Shown here: in pieces, positions 9,109-16,455 of the stretch | How positions within the stretch are numbered: the stretch's first letter is position 1 | Layout: each line of letters starts with the position of its first letter | Origin: Ardenticatenaceae bacterium | GTDB lineage: Bacteria > Chloroflexota > Anaerolineae > Promineifilales > Promineifilaceae | Assembly: GCA_030065875.1 (NCBI GenBank) | Contig: JASJCR010000014.1 | Span: 17,341-81,340, forward strand | DNA length: 64,000 nt | Direction of reading: 5' to 3' | Made by a program: the position numbers and the translations under genes | The notes under the pieces: model-generated | Told to the model about the DNA's origin: nothing | Databases searched by the model: none | What the model saw: the letters and a program-made list of their open reading frames with translations, nothing else

Positions 9109-9258
9109 TTAGCGGATTAGCTCGGTGCTGCGCACCTCTTCAGCACGGCGCCCTGCGCCTTTTAGCTTAATGCTAAAAGAGGCGAAGCCTCGAGCTGAGA
9201 GGCCTGAAGGGCCGCGCTAAATTGCTAACAGGGCCGCAGGCCCGAGCTAATCCGCTAA
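9109..9258. repeat. 150-bp multi-hairpin element bounded by a 16-bp perfect stem
   Basis: The outer arms TTAGCGGATTAGCTCG (9109-9124) and its exact complement (9243-9258) enclose several smaller hairpins. Examples are GGTGC-TGC-GCACC at 9124-9136, TTTAGCTTAATGCTAAA near 9170, GAGGC-GAA-GCCTC at 9179-9191 and GGGCC-GCA-GGCCC at 9231-9243. It fills the gap between merR and menB. It could be a folded non-autonomous repeat or a structured leader RNA. Confidence 0.65.
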
Positions 9259-9285
9259 AAACCTATTTCACAGGTAAAAAACCTC

Positions 9286-10128
9286 ATGAACAAACCAAAT
9301 TGGAAAATCGTCAAAGAGTACGAAGACATTACCTACAAGAAATCAGATGGCGTGGCCCGCATCGCCTTTAACCGGCCGGAAGTGCGCAACGCCTTTCGAC
9401 CCAAAACGGTAGGTGAATTATATGAAGCATTTTTAGACGCCCGGGAAGACACTTCAATCGGTGTGGTGCTATTTTCCGGTGAGGGCCCATCCCCTAAAGA
9501 CGGCGGCTACGCATTTTGCAGCGGCGGTGATCAGCGCGTTCGCGGCGATCAAGGTTATGTTGGGGAAGACGGCATGCCCCGCCTCAACATTTTGGAAGTG
9601 CAGCGGCTGATTCGATTTATGCCCAAAGTGGTCATTGCCGTGGTGCCCGGATGGGCGGTTGGTGGCGGTCACAGCCTTCATGTAGTGTGTGACATGACTC
9701 TGGCCAGCAAAGAGCACGCGATTTTTAAGCAAACCGACGCGGATGTCACCAGCTTTGACGGCGGATATGGCTCAGCTTACCTGGCCAAAATGGTGGGGCA
9801 AAAACGCGCCCGGGAAATTTTCTTTTTGGGGCGCAACTACTCCGCCCAGGAGGCATACGAAATGGGCATGGTCAACGCCGTTATTCCTCACGATGAACTC
9901 GAGGATACCGCCTATCAGTGGGCAAAAGAGGTGCTGGGTAAATCGCCCACGTCGATCAAGATGCTCAAATTCGCCTTTAACCTAACCGATGATGGGATGG
10001 TTGGGCAGCAGGTATTTGCCGGAGAGGCCACTCGACTGGCTTACATGACCGATGAGGCGAAAGAGGGGCGTAACGCCTTTTTAGAAAAGCGGAAACCCAA
10101 TTTCCAAAATATTAAATGGCTCCCCTAA
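9286..10128 (+). CDS. menB: 1,4-dihydroxy-2-naphthoyl-CoA synthase
   Basis: This 280-residue crotonase-fold enzyme closes the naphthoquinone ring in menaquinone synthesis (o-succinylbenzoyl-CoA to 1,4-dihydroxy-2-naphthoyl-CoA). The MenB-specific signatures are FCSGGDQRVRGDQGYV, the oxyanion-loop segment VPGWAVGGGHSLHVVCD, and QTDADVTSFDGGYGSAYLA. The QTDADV form, with Asp where the E. coli type has Gly, resembles the bicarbonate-independent (mycobacterial) type; that assignment is from memory of the family. The C-terminal FLEKRKPNF is also typical. No other men gene is adjacent. An OSBS-like enzyme gene lies 43 kb away. Confidence 0.95.
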   Translation: MNKPNWKIVKEYEDITYKKSDGVARIAFNRPEVRNAFRPKTVGELYEAFLDAREDTSIGVVLFSGEGPSPKDGGYAFCSGGDQRVRGDQGYVGEDGMPRLNILEVQRLIRFMPKVVIAVVPGWAVGGGHSLHVVCDMTLASKEHAIFKQTDADVTSFDGGYGSAYLAKMVGQKRAREIFFLGRNYSAQEAYEMGMVNAVIPHDELEDTAYQWAKEVLGKSPTSIKMLKFAFNLTDDGMVGQQVFAGEATRLAYMTDEAKEGRNAFLEKRKPNFQNIKWLP

Positions 10129-10177
10129 GGCTGATACTGCTGCGCGAAATGGCCCTGGCCAATTAATTTAAATCCCG

Positions 10178-10214
10178 GCCGCAGATTACACAGATTTTTG
10201 GTGTAATCCGCGGC
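10178..10214. terminator. Hairpin between convergent menB and DUF899 gene
   Basis: The arms GCCGCAGATTACAC (10178-10191) and GTGTAATCCGCGGC (10201-10214) pair with one imperfect position. The loop is T-rich. A closely related stem recurs at 46208-46248. Confidence 0.65.
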
Positions 10215-10313
10215 TATATTTATTTAAGAACCTGAGAAATGAACCGTTTAATAGTTAAATGAGATAAGGGAAATCTTTGAACTTTTGACTTTATACTTTG
10301 AACTATTATTTAC

Positions 10314-11024
10314 TCAATCTTCGTATTGATCGCGACGACGGAGCCAGGCCATCGTCCACGGCAGATTATCCTCGTCCCGTCCCTTGGGCATCAAATCCAT
10401 ATGATGGTATGCCCCATTGAGCATATCAAGGCCGCGGGCATAGGTGGAATAGGTGTGAAAAATCTCTCCGGCTTCATTTTTATAAAAAACGCTGATTCCC
10501 GGCCGTTCTTCTCCACCACCCTGAATTTTTTCAAAATTGTAAACGACATCGCCGGCCGCAATTTCATCTGGGGTTGAAGTGACCTGATAATCGCGGTTGA
10601 AGTCGGTGCCTCCCGACGAGACCCAGGTAAAATCCCAACCCATTCGTTTTTTGTACGCTTCTAAAACGTCTAGTGGTGCGGTTGAAACCACGCGCAGGGT
10701 AATATCGCGGTGATTGAGATGAACTTCAGTGCCGCTGTAATTATCGGCCCAAAACGAGCAGCTGGGGCACCCTTCCTCCCAATCTGTCCCGTACATAAAA
10801 TGGTAAACCAGCAGCTGGTTGCGGCCGTCAAACAACTCAGCCAGCGTTTGCGTACCCGCAGGGGTCTCAAATAGATAATCCTTTTCTACTTTGACCCACG
10901 GCAGCTCGCGCCGCTGGCGGCTCAATTCATCCCGCAGCGTGGTAAACTCTTTTTCTTTTTGCAGCAGCATGCGCCGGGCATCCAGCCACGCTTCTCGAGA
11001 AACAACAGCGTGATCTTTAATCAT
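10314..11024 (-). CDS. DUF899 family thioredoxin-like protein
   Basis: The 236-residue protein matches the DUF899 family. It opens SREAWLDARRMLLQKEKE, then has ELPWVKVEKDYLFETPAG, and the thioredoxin-like active-site segment GCPSCSFWAD with C86 and C89. C-terminal marks are GISVFYKNEAGEIFHTYSTYARG and DLMPKGRDE. Members are predicted cytosolic thiol-disulfide or dithiol proteins of unknown substrate. The start has GGAGGG just upstream. A DUF2568 gene lies 15 nt upstream on the same strand, so the two are likely co-transcribed. Confidence 0.9.
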   Translation of the reverse strand: MIKDHAVVSREAWLDARRMLLQKEKEFTTLRDELSRQRRELPWVKVEKDYLFETPAGTQTLAELFDGRNQLLVYHFMYGTDWEEGCPSCSFWADNYSGTEVHLNHRDITLRVVSTAPLDVLEAYKKRMGWDFTWVSSGGTDFNRDYQVTSTPDEIAAGDVVYNFEKIQGGGEERPGISVFYKNEAGEIFHTYSTYARGLDMLNGAYHHMDLMPKGRDEDNLPWTMAWLRRRDQYED

Positions 11025-11039
11025 TAAATCCCTCCAGAT

Positions 11040-11405
11040 TTATCGACTCAACAACCATTTTAAGCGGTCATAAGACAGTGCATAATGAATTATAACGACG
11101 AGCCCCATCACCGCTGCCACCGTTTGATAGCCGGATTGGGCCACGGCCCATACCCCAAATCCTAAAACGGCCAATTCGATCATCAGGCGCAGCCACCCAG
11201 GTACCGGTATGGGAGCCCGACCTGAGCGGCTGAGATCATCTGGCACGGCGAAAATGCCCCAGGCGGCCGCCATCAGCAAAGGCAGCAAAGCCGCTAAAAT
11301 AAATCGCTGTGGGGGGTCAAAGCGCCAGCCATAAATACCGGCCCCAACCAGGGCAGCAATTTCAAGCAAAAATCGGACCGCTAAGTTAAGTGGATGGGAA
11401 CCCAT
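11040..11405 (-). CDS. DUF2568 (YrdB-like) small membrane protein
   Basis: 121 residues with about four hydrophobic helices. The family marks are LAVRFLLEIAALVGAGIYGW at the start and IFAVPDDLSRSGRAPIPVPG in the middle loop. The function is unknown. It is the first gene of a pair with the DUF899 gene and diverges from the GNAT gene across a short palindrome-containing intergenic region. Confidence 0.85.
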   Translation of the reverse strand: MGSHPLNLAVRFLLEIAALVGAGIYGWRFDPPQRFILAALLPLLMAAAWGIFAVPDDLSRSGRAPIPVPGWLRLMIELAVLGFGVWAVAQSGYQTVAAVMGLVVIIHYALSYDRLKWLLSR

Positions 11406-11440
11406 TCAACCTCAAAGATGGAAAAACTTCCTTGCCATGA

Positions 11441-11456
11441 TAGCACAAATGTGCTA
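11441..11456. promoter_or_regulatory. 16-bp palindrome in a divergent intergenic region
   Basis: The arms TAGCACA and TGTGCTA are separated by AA, inside the 65-bp gap between the divergent DUF2568 and GNAT genes. Its position suggests an operator acting on one or both promoters, but no regulator gene is adjacent. Confidence 0.4.
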
Positions 11457-11470
11457 CAAAATCACCCGCT

Positions 11471-11953
11471 ATGTCTACTAAATCCAATATTCAGCTGCGA
11501 AATATTCAGCAGGAAGACCTGCAAATCTTTTTTGACCATCAACAGGATCAGGAAGCCCTCTCTATGGCCGCTTTTACGGCAAAGGAGCCTCACAATTGGA
11601 CCGCTTTCCAGGAACACTGGAACAAGATCATGGCCGATCAATCGATCGTGATCAAAACCATCGTAAATAAGGGACAGATTGCCGGTTACGTTTTATCCCA
11701 CAGCTGGTTTGGCGAGCCGGAAATCACCTACTGGATCGGCCGAGAGTTTTGGGGCAAGGGAGTGGCTACCGCAGGACTGCATCAATTTCTCGAAATTTAC
11801 AACACCCGGCCGCTGTTTGCCCGGGTAGCTCACGACAACAGCGGTTCGATCAAAGTCTTGCAAAAATGCGGCTTCCAAAAAACCGGAGAGGATCGAGGGT
11901 TTGCCAACGCACGTCAGCAAGAGATCGTCGAGTTTATTTTTGCCCTTACCTGA
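11471..11953 (+). CDS. GNAT-family N-acetyltransferase (RimJ/RimL-like)
   Basis: 160 residues covering a complete GNAT fold. The acetyl-CoA-binding motif A reads IGREFWGKGVATAGLHQFLE (Gly-x-Gly pattern in WGKGVAT), followed by ARVAHDNSGSIKVLQKCGFQKTGE, the usual motif B with Asn and the GF turn. Such proteins acetylate amines of small molecules or protein N-termini; the substrate here is unknown. It is a single gene before the ABC transporter pair, which has its own promoter. Confidence 0.88.
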   Translation: MSTKSNIQLRNIQQEDLQIFFDHQQDQEALSMAAFTAKEPHNWTAFQEHWNKIMADQSIVIKTIVNKGQIAGYVLSHSWFGEPEITYWIGREFWGKGVATAGLHQFLEIYNTRPLFARVAHDNSGSIKVLQKCGFQKTGEDRGFANARQQEIVEFIFALT

Positions 11954-12024
11954 TCTTAATCGGTGCAAAACCTGTACAAGTCATCATATTTTGATAAATT
12001 GCCTTAAAATTCCCCTCAAAATAC

Positions 12025-12054
12025 TGGACAATATATGTGCAACTGTGTTATGAT
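12025..12054 (+). promoter_or_regulatory. Sigma-70-type promoter of the ABC ATPase/permease operon
   Basis: TGGACA (12025-12030) and TATGAT (12049-12054) are separated by 18 bp. The ATPase start codon lies about 50 nt downstream. Confidence 0.6.
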
Positions 12055-12103
12055 ACCTCACGTTGAGGCCAAATAAGCCTATATTTAAGCAACGAGGTAA
12101 ATT

Positions 12104-12895
12104 ATGACCAGCTCACTTTCAGCCAAGCCCATCATCGATATACGAAATGTGGTCAAGCGTTTTCCGGTTGGCAATGATGAAGTCACGATTTTGCACGGTC
12201 TCTCTTTTGAGGTAACGGCCGGCGAGTTTGTTTCCATCGTTGGCCCGTCCGGAAACGGAAAATCAACACTCTTAAATATGGTGACCGGTATCGACCGCCC
12301 TTCAGAGGGTGAAGTGGTGGTAACCGACAAGCCGGTCCACGAGATGAGCGAAAATCAGCTGGCCAAATGGCGCGGCCAGCAGGTGGGCATTATCTTCCAA
12401 TTTTTTCAAATGCTTCCCTCTCTGAGCCTCCTGCAAAATATTACCCTCCCCATGGAATTTGCCGGTCTTTACTCGCGAAAAGAGCGAAAAGAGCGGGCGT
12501 ATGGCCTGTTAGAAATGGTTGGGTTAGCCGACCAGGCACAAAAATTACCCAGCATGGTATCCGGCGGTCAGCAGCAGCGCGCAGCCATCGCCCGCGCCCT
12601 GGCCAATGACCCCCCGCTTCTGGTGGCTGATGAACCAACCGGCAACCTCGATGCCAAAACGGCCGGACTGGTGTTTGACCTGTTTATGGAGCTGGTGGAA
12701 GAACAGGGCAAAACGCTGCTGATGGTCACCCACGACAGTGAGCTGGCCGATCGTATTCCTCGTAAAATCGAAATCGTCAACGGCAATATCGCCTCAGATT
12801 CAAAAGTGGTCACCCCTCAAGCACAGCCAAAACGGGTCCCGTTGCCGCAGTTAACCCCGGCGCTTGGCCCTCAAAGAGAATTAGCATACACCTGA
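12104..12895 (+). CDS. ABC transporter ATPase, MacB/LolD-like
   Basis: This 263-residue nucleotide-binding subunit has Walker A GPSGNGKST (47-55), the Q-loop FQFFQM, the signature SGGQQQR, Walker B LLVADEPTGNLD and the H-loop VTHD. The family drives mechanotransmission through FtsX-type permeases: lipoprotein release, macrolide or peptide export. GAGG precedes the ATG. The stop codon overlaps the start of the permease gene (TGATG), indicating a translationally coupled two-gene transporter. Confidence 0.95.
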   Translation: MTSSLSAKPIIDIRNVVKRFPVGNDEVTILHGLSFEVTAGEFVSIVGPSGNGKSTLLNMVTGIDRPSEGEVVVTDKPVHEMSENQLAKWRGQQVGIIFQFFQMLPSLSLLQNITLPMEFAGLYSRKERKERAYGLLEMVGLADQAQKLPSMVSGGQQQRAAIARALANDPPLLVADEPTGNLDAKTAGLVFDLFMELVEEQGKTLLMVTHDSELADRIPRKIEIVNGNIASDSKVVTPQAQPKRVPLPQLTPALGPQRELAYT

Positions 12896-15303
12896 TGATT
12901 ACGCTCCTGCAGAAAGTATGGTTTGATTTGTGGGGTAATAAGTCCCGCACCCTCCAGGTCGTTCTGGTGATCGCCCTGGGGTCCATTGCCATCGGTTTGG
13001 TCATCGGCGGCCGGAATCTAATTTCCGAAGCGGTCACCACCAGCTATGCCAATGCGGAACCATCACACATCAAACTCAGCGTCAACCCGCCTTTAACGCG
13101 GGAGCAAATCGAGCGGGTAGCCAAAATAGAAGGAGTGGCCGAGGTTGAAGGGCTGCTCAGCGGCAGTATCGAATGGCGTTTCCCCGGTGAAGAAGAGTGG
13201 CAAACCGCTCGCATCAAAGGGCGAGACAGCTATCAAGAGCAACTCATGGGGCCGGAAGGGATACTTGAAGGGATTTTTCCCGGCCGCAACACCATTGGGA
13301 TCGGTCAAATCTCGGTAGGCTCTCCCCAAATTTTTGTGGGCGACACCATCGAAATTCGCTCCGGCGACCGCCAGGCCACTTATGAAGTTGTAGGGCTGCT
13401 CGACCCGATTGGACCGGAGCCGGTGTTTGGGGAAACCATTTATGTGGATCAAAAAACCTTTACCCGCATCACCGGCCGCGACGCCTACAACCTCATTCAG
13501 CTCAGAGATTCCTTTTGGGATCCGGCCAATGCGGAGCGCACCGATCTTCTTATTCAAGATTACTTTGAAGAAATTAATGTCGATTCAGTCGGGGTCTCTT
13601 TTCCCTTCCAGGATCGAATTGTTCCCCCGGATGTCAACCCGGCCAGCGCCATTTTAAATGCCCTGTTTCTGATTTTGGGGATTATCGGCGTCGTCGTGGT
13701 TATCCTGGGGATTTTCCTGGTGTACAACAGCGTCAGCGCCATCGTCTCCCAGCAGACCAGCCAGATCGGCGTAATGAAAGCGATTGGGGCCAGTTCCCTG
13801 CAGGTGGCCTGGAGCTATCTCGTTCTGGTAATGGGATATGGCGTTCTGGCCATGTTTGTGTCCCTCCCGATTGGCGGAGCAGCGGCCCTGGGACTACAAA
13901 CTTTCTTCGGTAATTTTCTCAACCTGGAAAGCAATCCAATTCGCGTCGACCCCGTGGCGGTCGGCATCCAAATTTTAATTTGTCTGATCGCTCCCTTGCT
14001 GGCCGCTTTAATTCCCTTGCTAAACGGTATGCGCATCTCGGTTCGTGAAGCGATCGGCTCATACGGGTTGACCGGCGCCCTGGGTTTAGTCAACCGGCTG
14101 GTGGCCAGATTTACCAATCTTTCTTACACCATCTTGCTAACGATCGCCAACACCTTCCGCAATCAAAAGCGGGTCATTATTATTCAAATCGCCCTCATTG
14201 TGGCCGGCACGATTTTTATGATGGTTCTTGGCGTCAACGACGCCAGTCAGTTTACCTATGATGGCAAGCTCAAAGAGGTGCACACTTATCAGGTGGCCTT
14301 TTCAACCGATCAGCTGACGCGCGTCGAAATTCTGGAGCGCGCGGCCTTAAGCGTTGACGGGGTGACCGATGTTGAGAGTTGGCAGGTCACCGGCGGCAGC
14401 GCCCGGCCGATTTCTCAACCAGAAAAAGAGGTAACCGACGCCCGCATTTCGATTTTTGGCCAGCCGCCAGAAACAACCTTTTATAAACCGGAAATCTTTG
14501 AAGGGCGCTGGCTCAACAGCAGCGACACCTATGCGGTTGTAGCCGGCAGCCAGGTCAGCTCTGAAAAGGGATGGCAGGTGGGGGATCAAATCGTCCTGAC
14601 GGAAAACTCCGGTCGTGAAATGACGGTCGAAATCGTGGGCATTCACTTTGATCCGGCCGCTGGAGGAACCTCACTTCACCTGCCGCTGGCGGTTTTGCAG
14701 CGTGAGTGGGGTCAATTCCAGACCGCCAACGCCGTATTTGTGAAAACCACCCAAACCGACGCGGAATTTCAAACGGCAATTGCTTCACAGGTCGAAACGG
14801 CCCTGGAAAGCCAAAATGTAGGCGTACGGCCGAGCAGCCCCTTTGGTGAAAATACCATCGCTGAAATTTCGGCCACCCTTTCAGACGGGCTCGACATTAT
14901 CATCACCCTGCTGGCCGTGATGGCCGTGGTTATTGCCCTCGTCGGCGGGGTTGGCCTCAGCGGCGTCCTCTCTCTGAGCGTTCTTGAGCGGCGGCGGGAG
15001 ATTGGCGTGATGCGGGCGATTGGAGCCTCATCCGGGCAGGTAATCCGCCTATTTATTCAGGAAGGGATCCTTTTGGGTTGGCTGAGCTGGATTGTCGCCA
15101 TCCCCCTCAGCATTCCGGCCGCCTGGTATTTGGCCACGCGCGGTCTGGCGTTTGCCCTCAACACCAATCTGGCGTACCGCTTCTCCTTCTCCGGCCCCCT
15201 GATTTGGCTGGCCATCATCACCGTTTTGGCGATCGTAGCCAGCGTTTTCCCGGCTCGGGGCGCAGCCAAGATCAGCGTCCGCGAAAGCCTTTCTTACAGC
15301 TAA
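12895..15303 (+). CDS. ABC transporter permease with two FtsX domains
   Basis: 802 residues. The N-terminal helix is followed by a MacB-like periplasmic domain (~45-240), then three helices of the first FtsX domain (~255-385, with SQIGVMKAIGAS). A second N-terminal helix and extracytoplasmic domain follow (~415-660), then the last FtsX domain (~670-802, with RREIGVMRAIGASSGQV). It therefore carries two full half-permeases in one chain, the layout of long MacB-type or LolCE-fused permeases. It pairs with the upstream ATPase. The cargo is unknown; there is no adaptor (HlyD) gene beside it. Confidence 0.92.
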   Translation: MITLLQKVWFDLWGNKSRTLQVVLVIALGSIAIGLVIGGRNLISEAVTTSYANAEPSHIKLSVNPPLTREQIERVAKIEGVAEVEGLLSGSIEWRFPGEEEWQTARIKGRDSYQEQLMGPEGILEGIFPGRNTIGIGQISVGSPQIFVGDTIEIRSGDRQATYEVVGLLDPIGPEPVFGETIYVDQKTFTRITGRDAYNLIQLRDSFWDPANAERTDLLIQDYFEEINVDSVGVSFPFQDRIVPPDVNPASAILNALFLILGIIGVVVVILGIFLVYNSVSAIVSQQTSQIGVMKAIGASSLQVAWSYLVLVMGYGVLAMFVSLPIGGAAALGLQTFFGNFLNLESNPIRVDPVAVGIQILICLIAPLLAALIPLLNGMRISVREAIGSYGLTGALGLVNRLVARFTNLSYTILLTIANTFRNQKRVIIIQIALIVAGTIFMMVLGVNDASQFTYDGKLKEVHTYQVAFSTDQLTRVEILERAALSVDGVTDVESWQVTGGSARPISQPEKEVTDARISIFGQPPETTFYKPEIFEGRWLNSSDTYAVVAGSQVSSEKGWQVGDQIVLTENSGREMTVEIVGIHFDPAAGGTSLHLPLAVLQREWGQFQTANAVFVKTTQTDAEFQTAIASQVETALESQNVGVRPSSPFGENTIAEISATLSDGLDIIITLLAVMAVVIALVGGVGLSGVLSLSVLERRREIGVMRAIGASSGQVIRLFIQEGILLGWLSWIVAIPLSIPAAWYLATRGLAFALNTNLAYRFSFSGPLIWLAIITVLAIVASVFPARGAAKISVRESLSYS

Positions 15304-15342
15304 ATATTATCATCCACATCGGGGCATCATCCCCTCTCATCC

Positions 15343-15372
15343 AAAAACACAAAACGTATGTTTTGTGTTTTT
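15343..15372 (+). terminator. Rho-independent terminator after the ABC permease gene
   Basis: The 13-bp arms AAAAACACAAAAC and GTTTTGTGTTTTT enclose the loop GTAT, and further T residues follow. The hairpin lies 39 nt after the permease stop and 61 nt before the amidase start. Confidence 0.8.
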
Positions 15373-15433
15373 TGTGTTTTTGTGGTTTATTTTCCCCACG
15401 ACCACCAATTAGAAAAGCACAGAGGTTTACGGC

Positions 15434-16243
15434 ATGCGCATAGCGGCGATTCAGATGAACACCCAGGAGGACAAAGAGCAGAATTTGGCCACGGCCGAGC
15501 GGCTGATTGATGAGGCGGCCGCTTTGGGAGCGCAGATGGTTGGCTTGCCGGAGATGTTCAACATTTTGGGGCCAAAAAATTATCTGGGAAACGGGGCGGA
15601 GGAAATCCCCGGCCGGACCTCCGAATTTTTAAGCCGCAAGGCGAAACAGCACGGCATTTATCTGCACGGGGGCAGCATCCCCGAGCTAATGATCGGGGAA
15701 AACAAGGTGGGTAACACCACCCTGGTTTTTGATCCTCATGGGAACCAGATCGCCAAATATCGCAAGATTCACCTCTTTGACATCGAGGTTGAGGGGCAGG
15801 TCAGCCGTCGCGAATCCGATCAGTTTGTGTTTGGGGAGCGGCCGGTCAACTTTGAAACGGAGCAGGGCAGCTTTGGTTTAACCATCTGTTACGACATTCG
15901 TTTTCCCGAACTTTATCGCGCCTTAACCTTAAACGGGGCGCGGGTTATTTTTCACCCCAGTGCCTTCACCCTCTATACCGGCAAAGATCATTGGGAAACC
16001 CTGATTCGCGCTCGGGCGATCGAAAATCAGGTGTACATGATTTCCCCGGCTCAAATCGGGGTTCACGGCCGGGGCCAGCACTCGTTTGGCAGCACCATGA
16101 TTGTTGATCCGTGGGGCACGGTGATCGCCCGTGCCCCCGAGCGGGAGTGCGTGGTTTGGGCCGACATCGATTTTGCCGCGCAGGATGAGGTTCGCCGGCA
16201 GCTGCCGGCGCTGCATCATCGCCGGCCGGAAGTGTATTTATAA
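15434..16243 (+). CDS. Nitrilase-superfamily amidase (omega-amidase/Nit-like)
   Basis: The 269-residue carbon-nitrogen hydrolase has the complete Glu-Lys-Cys triad: E40 (GLPEMFN), K111 (YRKIHLFD) and C152 (ICYDIRFPELYR). KIHLFDI and ICYDIRFPELYRAL resemble Nit1/Nit2 enzymes, which repair deaminated glutathione or hydrolyse omega-amides such as alpha-ketoglutaramate. It is cytosolic and of normal length. AGAGG lies about 9 nt before the ATG. It stands alone after the ABC operon terminator. Confidence 0.92.
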   Translation: MRIAAIQMNTQEDKEQNLATAERLIDEAAALGAQMVGLPEMFNILGPKNYLGNGAEEIPGRTSEFLSRKAKQHGIYLHGGSIPELMIGENKVGNTTLVFDPHGNQIAKYRKIHLFDIEVEGQVSRRESDQFVFGERPVNFETEQGSFGLTICYDIRFPELYRALTLNGARVIFHPSAFTLYTGKDHWETLIRARAIENQVYMISPAQIGVHGRGQHSFGSTMIVDPWGTVIARAPERECVVWADIDFAAQDEVRRQLPALHHRRPEVYL

Positions 16244-16264
16244 TAGCTTGAGGTTGTGTAATTC

Positions 16265-16293
16265 TTGACAATTTTTGTTAATAGGAATAAAGT
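16265..16293 (+). promoter_or_regulatory. Promoter upstream of the RHS gene
   Basis: TTGACA (16265-16270) and TAAAGT (16288-16293) are exactly 17 bp apart. Transcription would start about 155 nt before the RHS start codon. Confidence 0.6.
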
Positions 16294-16306
16294 ACTGGCA
16301 CGTGGC

Positions 16307-16354
16307 GTGCGACTCTCTAAATCGGGTGAGGATTTAGGGGAATAACCTACGCAC
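16307..16354 (+). other. Potential structured leader element before the RHS gene
   Basis: Outer arms GTGCG (16307-16311) and CGCAC (16350-16354) enclose the hairpin CTAAATC/GATTTAG (16317-16337) and GC-rich single strands. It lies just after the predicted transcription start. I do not recognise it as a known riboswitch. A run of CAA/AAC repeats follows. Confidence 0.35.
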
Positions 16355-16455
16355 AACAACAAAAAACAACAATTTATACATATTGATGAAGCGTATTTGG
16401 CGATCTATCTGTTTGCCTATGCGATGATTCCACTCATGATCTCAGGAGCTTTAAG

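Noticed and set aside
16307..16354. Group II intron 5' end (starts GTGCG)
   Set aside because: No intron domains, reverse transcriptase or 3' end follow; only a 48-nt hairpin is present.
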